A DNA stretch of 64,000 bases from Limnoperna fortunei (lineage: Eukaryota > Mollusca > Bivalvia > Mytilida > Modiolidae). Below, one piece after another: positions 1 to 11,427 of the stretch; within the stretch, counting starts at the first letter, position 1, and each line of letters begins with the position of its first letter. A program made the translations under genes and the position numbers. Under the pieces are notes generated by a model, which did no database searches, was not told where the DNA came from, and saw only the letters and a program-made list of their open reading frames with translations. The stretch spans positions 69,027,944 to 69,091,943 of the forward strand of contig OX104113.1 of the NCBI GenBank assembly GCA_944474755.1, written 5' to 3'.

Positions 1-34
1 TTAACTTTATCAGTAGATAAAATGGGATCAGATG
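1..34 (+). CDS. Unrecognised gene, partial exon at window edge
   Basis: Open in frame from base 1 (LTLSVDKMGSD). It ends at a GTAATG donor with one base carried over, which pairs with the two-base phase of the exon at 326. Confidence 0.5.
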
Positions 35-3000
35 GTAATGTACATATACTGTCTGTGGTTATTTTAAAGATTTTCTTGGCTAAACTGTGTGGTGGTAATA
101 TTCATGACAGACACATATCTCATTTGCATTATTAACCTTGAAACTGTGCATTTCTGTGTTATTTTTGCTTTTATGCTATGATTGAAAAATAAGTGAAATT
201 ATCAATGTTTACAGTTTATTTATATAGCTTACAAAAACTTAACATTATACATTTGTTCAGTTTCTGTAGTTGTCATTGACAATCTGTCAGGGATTTGTAT
301 ATACAATGAATTTGTATAATTGTAGGTACAACAGGTGATACAGAAACAGTTTTCTACATTCAACAGTTTGCTGTCTACATAGCTAACTTATTCTTTCTCA
401 CATCCGATACACCAGCAGTGATAATAAAAGATCAAGATTTAGAAGATACAGAAATAGGTTGTATTCATCATACATACTAAGAAATTAATATTAAAGGCTT
501 ATATATCATATACAGTACCTAGGGAAGGCAGTCTACAACTTGGGTGATCACCCATAGAAACAATATGGTTCACATTGTAGGGTGACTTGGGCAAAGAAGT
601 AACCTTATTGTGATTCCATTTTGCCCTTGTTTATTTTAAAAAAATGTATTGAAATCCATCTGTGATTTTGAAGAGTTGGCCTATGTCACCTTTTAATTAT
701 ATTTTATTTAGGTCAGATTTTTCATCGGAGCATCATGTTTATCATGTTAATGTGCCATTTTATAACAAACGGTAATATTCAAAACAATATAAGCTGGTCA
801 ATGTCTGACTTTTACTTTTGTACACAAAAAATAAGCAGTTTCTGTTCTGAATATGCATGTCCTTGGTGCAAGAGATTGCAAATGTGATGCTGTGTTGAGA
901 ATTGCAAAGATAAAAACATAATTAATATTTTGGCAGTCAATTTAAACAAAATTTCATTTAAGTCTGTTAAAATATTTGTAACAGTACATTTCTACATTCA
1001 TTAGATGGCTTGATAATTTAAATTTGAGGAAAAAGCTCAGATCTTAGTTAAATCTCAAAGTCTTATAAAGTTTTATAAAACTGGGGTCAGATTGGTTTCA
1101 TTCTAGATCTGGCACATTCTTCATATTTTATGTACAACAACTAAAATGATGTCTGCATGTTTATCTATGCAATTCAGATGTGCTAGATTGTGTAGATATG
1201 AGGTAGTGTCTGCTTAGGTAATGATGCATGCATTTTGGATTTGTCCTTTAAGTCTAATGTCACTGCTTATAGATAAAATATGTCGTTTTAATTCATTAAT
1301 ATAATCTTTGATGTTGTCAGAAGATCAATGCAAATTAATTATTTATACAGAAAAAATATCTACCGTAAAAAGCTGTGTATAGTCCGCATTAACGTATTGT
1401 CCGCACCCCTTTCTCGGGCCAGAAAATTGGGGAAAAATTTGTATATGCATGTACAATCCGCACGTAAAAAATTTCAAAAAACATCTCAAGATGAAGGCAT
1501 GTTTTTAAGTTTTTTAAAAAGTGTTGTTCTACATAAAAAACACAATCATAATGGGAACTGGAACAAAAAATCGCCAAATGACGAATTATGTATTTTTATT
1601 CTTAATGCAAAAACTTTTTTTTTCAGAAAACACAAATTTGATTATCATTGGATCACCAAAATATAATATAAAGACTTCCATGTTTTTGCAGAAAATACCA
1701 GTTGATGTGGATGGTTTGTAGAATTCTGTTCACAATTTGTAAAGTTGTTACAAGTATATTTTTTTGTAAAGAAATAGTCATGACCATCATTGATTTTTTT
1801 GTCAGTAAATGTTTCATTACAGTATGTATGTATACCAACAGCTAAGCAACAGATCAACTTTTTTACTTACATTTAAATCAAGCACCATTATATTCAATTG
1901 ATTGATGGTAAATCTATTGTAATCCTCAAATTGTTGCACTTTCATTTTTGGGGTTTACAATTTCTTTGATAAGGAAACATTTTATATTGTTAGAAATTTG
2001 ATTTGTTTTATATATTTTGTTATTTTCAACTATTCTTCATCTGAATTCATTAGTTGGCCTTAATGTTTAGATACCAGTAACATTGTCACTTATACTAAGT
2101 GTTGACGTATTGTGTAGAGGGTCTTTTGCGTGAAAAATGAAAACTGCTTACCGCGTATGGTTCAGCTTAAGCTCCTTTTGTAGATAAAGAAAGGAACTTT
2201 TTGAAATCAATAATTATTTCCCCGAGATATTCAGAGTTTTGAAATATGGCAGTTTTTAAATTTTGAACGGGCGATTTTCCATACTAAAATTTGACCTTAA
2301 TTAGAACGTAAGTGTACTTTAGGAACAATCGATTGTTGTCTCCTTGAAATCCTTCTGGTGATGTCGTCTGCAGTTAAGGCGGGAAAGGTCTCGCGGTTTG
2401 TCCGAATACCATTGAACGTCATGAAAGCAGACGAACATTTGTAAACATCGTAAGGTCCCTTTAGAAACAAAAATGGCTGACTTATGTAAAATTCCGGTAG
2501 CAAAAGTCAAGGACGATTTGTAACAACTTAACACCAGAGGCATATTATAAAACATGGACAGGTTATCGTATCTACATTTTTTCTACTGAATTTTCGTAAT
2601 AACAAGGTAAAATATAGAATAATGAAAAAATGCTAGCAAACAATTTTTTCCAAGGGGGTTGGCATTATGTATAAATAGATCTGGAAACCAGACCAATCAC
2701 TTGTTACATTCCGCTGGTGGCAAATGTGCAATTTATTGTTCATATAATAAATTAAAATTATAATCTTTTATATTTGTTTTCTATTTTATTTTTATCAGTC
2801 AGATGAAATAATAAATGTAATGTCTTTTTCAGACTCATCATTTTCTATTGACAAATGTAAATTTGATCATCCTCGCTCAGGAATTCTTACCTTAGCCCCA
2901 AATGGCAATGGTAACTTAGTATTAATTCTGATGGGAAACTCATATGAAGGGATGTATGATGTTGTATCTCTGGCTACACCTACAATACCACCTATGACTA

Positions 3001-5462
3001 GATCTCCAGTAAGTATGCCTTTCTGTTACAATAAAACTAATTTGTCAGTTAGATGACTTTCTGACAATACCTTCTGCTAACTGAAATTAAAGTTAAAAAA
3101 TCATGTCTGAAGAAAAGTATATTTGAGTGTATCAAGACAGGTTTCATGGTATTATTAAGACAATTAATATCAAATAAATTGATGAATTGAGTGACAAGGT
3201 ACTCTTTACATGTCATTACGATAGAAATCTTGAAAGAAATGAGTTTTATTTATAACTTCTATGATAGCTTTTAGAATAGTGGACTAGTTAGTAAAGTAAA
3301 ACTTCTTAAAACTTGCAACTACGGAGAACCAAACGTTTGACCAATTTGGAGGCATAGGACAGAATACTAGTGTTGCGCTGATTCAAAGAGTTTGGAAAAA
3401 AAAGATGCAAGAGCTTAACACAGTTGGTCAGTTTTTTTAAGGTCTAGTTTGCATCATAATGTATTGTTTTTAATTACCTGTCTTGGAACTGTATCATTAT
3501 ACTATAGTTTTGTACAAAATATTACTTGCATGGGAGTGCTGCTTCAGCTCATGTATTCTTCCATAAATGGCTGATTTCTGGTACATGTACAGATCACCAG
3601 TAAAGATAAGCTCATGTGCACTCATCTGTACTCGTTGCATCATGTAATGAAAACAGTGGAAACAAGAACCTTGTTACAGTAACATAACAGCATTTCTGTT
3701 TCAGGCATTTTGATTGGATGTGGGATATTAAACAATGGAGAGTCTATAGGGTAACACGATGTGAAAGTTGTTTACGGAAAAATTGGTACTTTCATGTTTT
3801 TTTTGCGAAAGCCTGTGTGATGTTTCACACATGATAGAATTGTTATACTTTATTCTTGCTCATTCCACTGCACTCACCTTGTTGAAAGACATAACATTTC
3901 TAGCACTCGTTAAAGATCTACTAGTCTTTCCCAAAACATATGTAAAAACCTATTAGTCTTATATAATTAACTAAAAAAATCACTTATTTTTTTCCTGTAA
4001 ATACTTTTCATCCATGTGTTTATAAGTTCACCTAGACCGCAGGTCTTATGAGCTTTTCACATCACTTGGTGTTTATTGTTGCTCTGTCATTAATTTAACT
4101 ACAAGATCCAGATTAGTTTTTTTAATTGCAAAAAAATTATCAGTAAGTCAATGTCTTCAAATCACTCAGCTGGTCATAAATTTTCCCACAACTCCTTATA
4201 GGAGTTTTGTGCCTTAAATGATACTTCTGTAAATGAAATAATCAGTGTGTGCCCATTAGCTCTGTAACTTAAAAGCTGTAATACCTAGAGTAAAACTTAT
4301 TTACAAAAAAATAATCAGCATGACAATCTACAAATTATAATTTGTTCAAAATTGTCAAGTGACTCCTGAAAGAGTTTTTGCACTTAAATAACAACTTTAG
4401 ACAAAATAAATTTGCAGTTTTGCCTGAGTAAAACTAAAAAATAAAAAAATCAGGACAAGGCCTATAAAAAAATCATGTAAAAACTATAACCCTTTGAGTG
4501 AAACTGTAAGAGGAGGCAAAAATGATAAGCAAGATAACCCCCCTCCCCCCCACCCCAGGTAATGCCTACAACCCCTAAAATTTTTTATTTAAAAAATTGT
4601 CTGACAACTCTTTGATGGAGTTATTGCCCTTAATGGAGATCTTTGACAGATTTAATTAGTTTTAGCCTTATTAGACAAAATTATAGTGTCATTTGGCCCA
4701 CAGCTAAAAAATTATTACACCTAAAGGAGAAAATGATAAGCACATGAAAATTTACAAATTTGGGTATGTTTCAAGTTATTTGATGACTTTCCACAATAGT
4801 TATTGCCCTAGTTGAAAGTTTTGATATATTTTTTTAGTTTTTACCTTAATCATAACTTTTACAATTAGAGTAAAATTTACAATTGCCGAGATGACCAGGG
4901 TTATTGTCCAAAATATGTTGGACAACTATTATAGGACTTGTTGCTCATTAACAATTTACAATGATTTTTTTTGGCTTTTGCCTAAATTTGTAGCTTAAAA
5001 ATGACAAGATCTAGAGATAAACTATAAACTGTGAAAATGGTCTAGGATGCATTAACTACAAATTGTTAGTTGACCAAATATATATTATAAATTTGCCTAA
5101 TAACATCAAAAGAGCTAGACAGAAATTCTTGCATTTTTCTTTGGGTACACACAATTGACTTACTTCCTGTTGGGTTTTTTGTTTGTTTTTCTCTTTGATC
5201 CTGTAGTAACTGTCTTTAAATAATTTATTGTTTTATCATTTAGCCACAAGTTATTTGTGTTATTGGTTCCACTTGAGGTTTCTTTTATAAAGGTATTTCA
5301 ATAATACTGTTGAATGTTTTTTTTCAGTTTTCCAACCTGCTTCCAGACTATGTAGTTACAGGTCCAGAATTTGGTCTAAAAGGTCCAGGAGGATTTTTGT
5401 GTATTGGGTTTTGGGGAAGCAACTGGGAACATAGGAATGATTTATCTTCTTGTTCATGTTAA
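1..5462 (+). CDS. 3' end of an unrecognised multi-exon gene (four exons, partial)
   Basis: Four segments splice in phase with consensus borders: 1-34 (left edge; donor G|GTAATG), 326-457 (acceptor TTGTAG, donor ATAG|GTTGTA), 2833-3008 (acceptor TTTTTCAG, donor CCA|GTAAGT) and 5328-5462 (acceptor TTTTTTTTCAG, stop TAA at 5460-5462). The joined frame stays open, giving about 158 C-terminal residues rich in hydrophobic beta-strand-like stretches (for example FYIQQFAVYIANLFFLT and GNLVLILMGNSYEGMY) and ending in SSCSC. There is no clear membrane helix, zinc site or catalytic motif. I do not recognise the family and assign no function. The four in-phase junctions are the main support that it is a real gene. 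The last exon is the least certain, because an unseen downstream exon could replace its end. The gene reads in the same direction as WDR26, about 20 kb upstream of it. Confidence 0.6.
326..457 (+). CDS. Unrecognised gene, internal exon
   Basis: 132 bp starting after TTGTAG and ending before GTTGTA. It encodes TTGDTETVFYIQQFAVY and onward, finishing DLEDTEI plus one base. The carried base joins AC of the next exon to make Asp. Confidence 0.6.
458..2832 (+). other. Intron of the unrecognised gene
   Basis: AT-rich intron. Apart from the dispersed repeat copy at about 2140-2560 I see no coding potential. The short ORFs at 1328-1857 are low-complexity chance frames. Confidence 0.5.
2140..2560. 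repeat. Dispersed repeat, copy A (partner near 51.5 kb)
   Basis: This stretch aligns by eye, in the same orientation, with about 51485-51860. Shared blocks include the 'gcgtatggt' start, 'gcgattttcca', 'aattagaacg', 'aatcgattgttgtc' (here) and 'gtaaacatc', all in the same order. It has no ORF, so it is probably a non-autonomous element of unknown class. Confidence 0.6.
2833..3008 (+). CDS. Unrecognised gene, internal exon
   Basis: 176 bp with a strong acceptor (TTTTTCAG) and a near-consensus donor (CCA|GTAAGT). It encodes SSFSIDKCKFDHPRSG followed by a hydrophobic GNLVLILMGNSYEGMYDVV segment, and ends in phase 0. Confidence 0.65.
4027..5150 (+). repeat. AGCTCACCT-family bivalve repeat, degraded copy
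   Basis: The head 'agttcacctagaccgcaggtcttatgagc' is followed by repeated blocks around 'aggagtttttgtgcctta' and 'gttattgccctta'. It matches the layout of the better copies at 28653 and 46530. It is non-coding, and its distal end is poorly defined. Confidence 0.55.
5328..5462 (+). CDS. Unrecognised gene, probable terminal exon
   Basis: It starts after a T-rich acceptor in phase 0 and encodes FSNLLPDYVVTGPEFGLKGP, then a glycine- and tryptophan-rich tail, and stops at TAA. No AATAAA signal lies close downstream, so the 3' end of the transcript is uncertain. Confidence 0.5.
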   Translation, partial: FSNLLPDYVVTGPEFGLKGPGGFLCIGFWGSNWEHRNDLSSCSC

Positions 5463-7310
5463 TCTTGTTTTTATCATGACAAATATCTAGATGGTGGTAG
5501 TCACATATGTTTTCTGTTTTCATTGCAGTTTATTATATGTACCATACTTTTTTCTCACTAGGAAAATTTGTCAAAATTTCTATTATATATTTTTTACCTC
5601 TACCCGAGCTGTGAATTTTTGTCTACAATACAGAATTTTATTTTGATATTTTCTACATTCAGTGCAACTTTAAACTCCCCAGTGAACTGCCACTAATAAT
5701 TTTCTTCTTTATTTAAAACAACTTTGAACTCTTCATTTAACTGGTACCGTACTAAGAATTTTCTTCTATATTTTCCACAACTTTGAACCCCCAGGGAACT
5801 GCCAGTAAGAATTTTCTATATTTCCCTACCTTTGTATACTTTTTTTGCCCCATAAACAATCTAATTAAAATTAAATCTTTCACTTGCTCCCTCCTTTTTG
5901 CTATGTTGTTGTTTTGTAAGATCATCTCATTACAAGTAACATCAAGGGTCAAAATGTTCAACTTTGACCATCCAATCAAATTTCAACCACAGTTGAGTGA
6001 TTTGGCTAATCAAATACTGGTTTCCATATCACATTAGGCTACATACAGGAACACAGCAAAAAGTAGGAGCAATTGAAAGATTTAATTTTAATTAGATTGC
6101 CCAATCCTTGAAGAGGAAGTTGTGATTAATGTCTTATTTTTAACACTTTTACTGCAGGGATCCTCGCAACGCGTCTAGATGCGTATTGTACGCGTCTTTT
6201 CAGTTCTGGACGCGCCTTTTCAACATCCAACGCGTCCCAGTACGCGTCCGTGTCAGTTGTCAGACGCGTACGAATTTCCGTCATGTCAATTCCGTCTCCG
6301 ATGCGTGATTAAGTATCCTTACAAATGGCGATCGATATTTACCTGTCGTCCGATTCTCAGCAGGTAGCAATCACTCGGGCGGCAAATATGCTTCAATTAA
6401 GATGTTTATTAAACAATATACGTGCAGTGTTGATGGACACTCTTTATGGTTAAAATAAAGCGTTGATAATACACTGGTTGCAAATTTCAATACACGTTCG
6501 GAACCTTGCAATGCAGTTGCAGTTCGGATTTTTTTTAAAGTAAGAATTCTTGCATGGTACAAAAATATCTTCAATATGAACATTAATTAGTTATCTTATA
6601 AACTTTTAATTTTTGTATATATCAATAAGATAATCTGCTATAGACTAGGATTTGAAAAAGGGGGGGGGGGGGGGGTGGATGAGTAATGAGTTGTTTGGAA
6701 GAAATATTAATGTCAGCATCTGTATCACAGTAAGACAAAAGTATCTCTTTAATGGGCAAACATCAGCATGTTTCAAGTAATGAGTGCACATCAATCATAC
6801 TACAAAGACTTCCAAACTCAGCTTTTACTAATATAAAATAGCATTGGATAAACATTCTGCAAGCCATGTTATATCTTTTTATAAAAAGACATTTAATGGG
6901 TCGGTCATCAAAGAAAATGGTTGTATGCAAGCACTTAGCTGGACTCATCTGCGATATGTGGGACTCATGAAAATTTTTTGGGACTCACCACTTTAAAAAG
7001 TGATGAGTCCAGGACTCACCATAAAAAAATCCTACAAGTATTACTGATTTTAGCCATGGTCCTCATTAATTGGCTTACACATTCCAGCTGTTGTAACAAA
7101 TACTGATTGTATAAAAGTTCAATGAAATTGTTTTCACATATGGTACATGTACTAAAACTTAATATGAGTAAGGTGTGGCCTTACGGCAAGCATCGAAATG
7201 TTTAATAATAACAATTCCCACATGTATTACATATTACATTGGAAACTATCAGAACTTTTGCCATGTTACATAATTACACTGCAGTTGTGAAGTAGTCAAT
7301 CATGACAATG
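5463..7310. other. Intergenic stretch with CpG motif cluster and G-run
   Basis: No gene seen. It holds an ACGCGT cluster at 6169-6269 (listed separately), a run of about 17 G at 6660-6677, and a small hairpin near 6970-7020 built from 'ggactcaccacttt' and 'aaagtgatgagtcc'. The rest is unremarkable AT-rich sequence. Confidence 0.5.
6169..6269. promoter_or_regulatory. Cluster of ACGCGT motifs
   Basis: Five perfect ACGCGT hexamers (starting at 6169, 6190, 6230, 6242 and 6264) and one ACGCGC lie within about 100 bp of an otherwise CpG-poor region. Whether this is a regulatory cluster, a CpG island remnant or part of a transposon end cannot be decided from sequence alone. Confidence 0.35.
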
Positions 7311-7314
7311 CAAA

Positions 7315-7556
7315 ATGGGGGTCAAGTGGTTACGGCTCTTTGTATACTATTGATTGTGTGGTCTGTCAACACTGAGATTAAGGGTTCCAGTCTCACTGCA
7401 TGCAGGTGCAATCGACTCCAATCTTACGTGACAAGGATTGCCAGTTTTCCTACTAAAGATCTCCGGTTACTGTAGCTTCCTCCACCAATAAAAACTGGAT
7501 GCCATGATATAGCTAAAAGTGGCATTAAACACCATTCAAACAAATAAAACAAACAG
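7315..7556 (+). repeat. tRNA-derived SINE, degraded copy
   Basis: It has the same body as the SINEs at 27033 and 39726: an A-box-like 'caagtggttac', a B-box-like 'gggttccagtctcac', then 'gacaaggattgccagttttcc', 'aataaaaactgga', 'gccatgatatagct', and an A/C-rich tail of 'caaa' units. The 5' head is eroded. Confidence 0.75.
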
Positions 7557-7589
7557 AATTATTGAATTTTTGAACAGTCATTTGTGTTT

Positions 7590-7860
7590 TCAGGACCAAC
7601 GTTATGGAATGAATTGCCACATGATTTAAAAAGCACTGAAAATACACAACTTTTTAAGTATGGTGTCAAAAAATATCTGACTCAAAGTAGAATTTATAGT
7701 GATGTGTGATTTATTTGATTTTAATTGTACTGTATACATACACTTTTTCATTTTGAATTGTAAACTTTTAAATAAGATTGCTTTGTACTTGTTTTATGCA
7801 TGAGGGCCTCAGGGAAGATTAGTTATAACACTAACTGTGTAACCATCTTTAAATAAAGAC

Positions 7861-7896
<36 letters not shown>
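7590..7896 (+). mobile_element. 5'-truncated LINE 3' end
   Basis: An open frame, GPTLWNELPHDLKS and onward, stops at 7707-7709. It resembles the extreme C terminus of LINE reverse transcriptases (the 'G..WN.LP..L' motif). A short 3' UTR with an AATAAAG signal and an (ATT)n tail ending near 7896 follows. This is a dead-on-arrival copy. The clade could be CR1, L2 or a relative and is not resolved. Confidence 0.7.
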
Positions 7897-8439
7897 ATTT
7901 AGACGACCCAATATTCTCAAGAAACATTTGTCCATTTTTCAATTGACATGATTTCAAAACGGTTTATTGGAAAAATACATAATGTTCATATACTGACACA
8001 TTAGGTGGTGCATTTGTATTGACTATCTCAGCATATTTTGTTTTTATTTCAAAGGATTTATTCTGATTTTTAATGTGGCACAGCAGAAGACATTTTTTTT
8101 TCTTTGTTACTTATTTTCTACTTTATATTACAGTATTCATCATAAGTTACAAGTTATTATGGATGTCATCAGTTGCAATCAGGAAAGCTTCTAGTACATA
8201 TATGCTGTTTTGTATTGCACCTTACAGTTTTAGAAACACTTTTTACAATAAATTAAATACAGTGTCAAACTTATAGAGAAAACTAGTCTGTTAAGACCTT
8301 AACTAATTTTTCAGTTCAAACAAACAAAATATAAAGACTGTCAGACTTTAGTTACTAGTAGGTCTGGTGTTTGAATGGTAAATGTAGTTACCTGTAGTGA
8401 CATTACTATGATCTTCTTCATTGGGCTTGTCAATAATAA

Positions 8440-8579
8440 CTTTGAGTCTGACTTTGAACAGGTGGTGCACAATCAAACCTTGATAAGGTTGGTGGATTTC
8501 ACAACATACTCCAGCTTTCTCGTCCAATACAAACTGATTGCCATGATATAGCTTAACACCAGAGTCATTCAAACAGTCC
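8440..8579 (+). repeat. SINE fragment, degraded
   Basis: Recognisable blocks are 'ctttctcgtccaatacaaactgattgccatgatatagct' and the end 'cattcaaacag', matching the 3' half of the SINE family in this window. The head is lost or highly diverged. Confidence 0.55.
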
Positions 8580-9089
8580 AATAATCTTTAGATACTATTT
8601 TATTTACTTTGAAAAGCAGCATTTACTATTTTTCCTTGTAACTTTATTGTTATGTTTGGTATGAATTGTATTTTATACAGCTAGTGTTCAATTTTGTATT
8701 GATTATTTTTTATATTATTTATAGTAATTGATTTCAAACATTTATATTAAGTTGACATAAAGATTTAATAAATTTCAATTGACTTGTATTTTCTTTTGTA
8801 AGTGTTTACAATAAATTATTTTTTATTGTATTTTTGCTCTGAACGATATCTGCAGCTGATATCGATGTGACTACTTTTTCATCCTACTTCCGCTCATCAT
8901 CAATATGGTATTTAGTTTATATACAGTTTGAGTAACAATGGTTATACATCAAGTAAGAAATAATTTTTTTTTCAGTTTACAATGATGACCTATGTTTCTA
9001 TTTATTTTAGTTACTTCTAGTCTGGCATAATCTTCAACAGCATCCATTACGAAAGACTATGCACTTTTTATAAGTTTTACTTTATGTGT

Positions 9090-9325
9090 AGATATCATTT
9101 CTTTGTTGAAAAATATTCTATCTTGTTTGAAAATATGACTGCAAATAGTATTCCCAATTTTTTAATTCAGTACACAGTGATTGTGCTGCGATAGTTGTTG
9201 GATACACTTATTACTGACTAGTAGTACATGATACCATTCCATTTTCATCAACAAACCAACTCACATACTAAAGTTATGGAAGCAGCAGGTTTGGCATGCC
9301 GTAAAACCCGGTTTAACTCACCATT
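9090..9325 (-). repeat. Dispersed repeat, copy in inverse orientation to 55.8 kb
   Basis: The reverse complement of this stretch aligns with about 55815-56042. Shared blocks include 'tatgtgagttggtttgttg', 'atgaaaatgga', 'actagtcagtaat', 'cacaatcactgt' and 'catattttcaaa'. It is non-coding and of unknown class. Confidence 0.65.
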
Positions 9326-9560
9326 TCTTCTGAAATGCCTGTACCAAGATAGGACCTATAGTTGCTACATTTTTGGTTGTTGGTTCTAAAGTTTGCCGGT
9401 TCTAGGATTTTTATTTGTGGATTGTCTTTTACATGTAGACAGTTTCCTTGATGTTCGGTATTTTGTTATTACATGTACTTTCATTTATGGACTTGATGGA
9501 TCTACAAGCACTAAATCAACGCGTGTCTTCAACTAGCCTGATGTAGAAGAACACATGATA

Positions 9561-9570
9561 GGTAAATTGA
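9561..9570. repeat. Target-site duplication, left (GGTAAATTGA)
   Basis: A 10-bp exact match to 17166-17175, directly abutting the two TIRs. Confidence 0.85.
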
Positions 9571-9877
9571 GGGTACATCGAAAGTGTAAAAACAACCCGA
9601 AAAGTGTAAAAACAACGTGGAATAGTGTAAAAACAACCATATATGTGGTGAAAACAACTCAGAAATGATAGATATTACCATATATTATGATAATAATCCA
9701 ATATTTGTGAAAAAATAATTACGCTTTATTCCACAGAATCGATTTTTGTAACCGCCCGATACGTCCTATATTAGGTCAAATAGCTAGGGGAGAGCACTCC
9801 AATTCATTGCAATAAAAGTACTAAAAGTGCTGTCAGTAGGAATTATATTGAAAATGGTAATAGAGACAAATGATTTA
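9571..9877. repeat. Left terminal inverted repeat of the MULE
   Basis: 307 bp, near-perfect reverse complement of 16860-17165. It contains three direct subrepeats of 'agtgtaaaaacaac' in its outer 75 bp. One extra G at 9571 relative to the right end leaves the exact tip uncertain by one base. Confidence 0.9.
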
Positions 9878-10267
9878 ATGTGTGAAATAAAAATAATGTC
9901 TATAGTTTTATAATGATATTTTTTTAAATATATATATATCTTTAAATATATATTTTTTCATTCAAAGCTTTGCATTCTTGGTATTACATGTAATAATATG
10001 TCTCTGTTGTTATTAAAATATTTTAAATATGTCATCCTTGTTAGTAGCTCATATTAGACAAAATTAGTTACAATTACAATGAATTGTTAATTGACCTTTA
10101 AGTCAACATAATTGAAATTATAATTGTAAATAATTAAGAGCCCCCACACCATGTCAAGGCTATGAGCATGTGGGGGGGGGGGGGGTCATTGGTGTTTATA
10201 TATTTATTCATTTAAGTCTGTTTATTTTCTAACTATATGAGTTATAATTTATTTATAGAAAAGTACA

Positions 10268-10371
<104 letters not shown>

Positions 10372-10435
10372 GCTTGGTATTGCTTATAATATTGCAAAGA
10401 AGTAGACCAAGGTATTAGTTTTTTGTTGTTTTTTT

Positions 10436-10860
10436 TAAGTTAAACTACTAAGAAATCCTGCACAAGGCTCGGGACATCCGTCTTAGTCCGCGTAACAATT
10501 AGTTAAGTTTTGTTGTTCAAATTTAAACTACTAAGACATCCTGCACAAGGCTCGGGACATCCGTCCTAGTCCGCGTAACAATTAGTTAAATTTTAATGTT
10601 CAAATTTAAAACTACTAAGACATCCTGCACAAGGCTCGGGACATCCGTCGTAGTCCGCGTAACAATTAGTTAAGTTTTAATGTTCAAATTTAAAACTACT
10701 AAGACATCCTGCACAAGGCTCGGGACATCCGTCGTAGTTCGCGTAACAATTAGTTAAATGCTTATTTTTCAATTTTAAAACTACTAAGATACCTGCATAC
10801 GTTTCGGGTCAATTTTCGTTGTCCGCTAACGTACTACGTGTCTCGCCCTTGAAAAAAAAG
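10436..10860. repeat. 84-bp tandem array, four units plus a decayed fifth
   Basis: The block 'aaactactaaga' recurs at 10442, 10525, 10609, 10693 and 10778 (spacing 83-85 bp). Each unit contains 'cctgcacaaggctcgggacatccgtc' and 'cgcgtaacaattagttaa'. The first four units are near identical and the fifth is diverged. The array lies just downstream of the minus-strand transposase ORF. No ORF spans the units. It may be a subterminal array of the transposon. Confidence 0.9.
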
Positions 10861-10890
10861 AGAATAAACATTGAACAAAACATTGAAATA

Positions 10891-11427
10891 TCACTCAAAA
10901 TCTAAATCGTAATTCTTTGTCTTCTTAATAGTCGTCGTCCGTTCGTTGATTTTCCTCTTCAATTGACCTTTCTTCCTTCCACGGGTTCTCGGTTTAATGA
11001 CAGTCATGAGTCCGTCTTTCGAAGTAACGGTCTTTTGGTCTGGCGGCAAATGGTTGCGGAATCTTCTAAAGAAACGTTCTCTTTCGTCAACTGTTTTGGT
11101 CATCCATAGCGATTTCGACACCTGGAACTGTTTATGGCTGTCCGCTAGTCGGTACTGTTCAATTGAAACCAATGATCTGAGTAAATCCTTATATTGGGTG
11201 TCCACAATATCTCTTATAATCTGTACTAAATCCAATAACGGTTGTGATTTCCAGTCGATGGCTCGCTTCAAAACATGATTTAGGGATTCACTGTTATTAT
11301 TTGTCCAACTTTTGTCAAAGTAACCAATGTGATCAACTGTTTTCCGATGTTCAATCAAAGTTGGTTCTAATTTGTTAATGAAATACCTGTGAAATTTCGT
11401 AGATAATGTCCCTGTCCTTTGTTCCAT
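10891..11427 (-). CDS. MULE transposase, C-terminal fragment
   Basis: 178 residues on the minus strand. The core WTNNNSESLNHVLKRAIDWK (residues about 41-60) and the following helix with QYKDLLRSLV resemble the region after the DDE domain in Mutator-like transposases of invertebrates. A basic tail (RTRGRKKGQLKRK) near residues 148-160 could be a nuclear localisation signal. The catalytic DDE residues and zinc finger expected in a full protein of 500 or more residues are absent. An in-frame stop lies five codons upstream of the ATG, so this is either a terminal exon or a truncated remnant. It sits inside the long TIRs, which supports its identity as the element's own gene. The call rests on motif recognition without a database search. 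Confidence 0.65.
   Translation of the reverse strand: MEQRTGTLSTKFHRYFINKLEPTLIEHRKTVDHIGYFDKSWTNNNSESLNHVLKRAIDWKSQPLLDLVQIIRDIVDTQYKDLLRSLVSIEQYRLADSHKQFQVSKSLWMTKTVDERERFFRRFRNHLPPDQKTVTSKDGLMTVIKPRTRGRKKGQLKRKINERTTTIKKTKNYDLDFE

Noticed and set aside
1328..1857. Overlapping short ORFs on both strands (60-112 codons)
   Set aside because: Lysine/asparagine/phenylalanine-rich chance frames in AT-rich intron DNA, no splice logic and no known motif.
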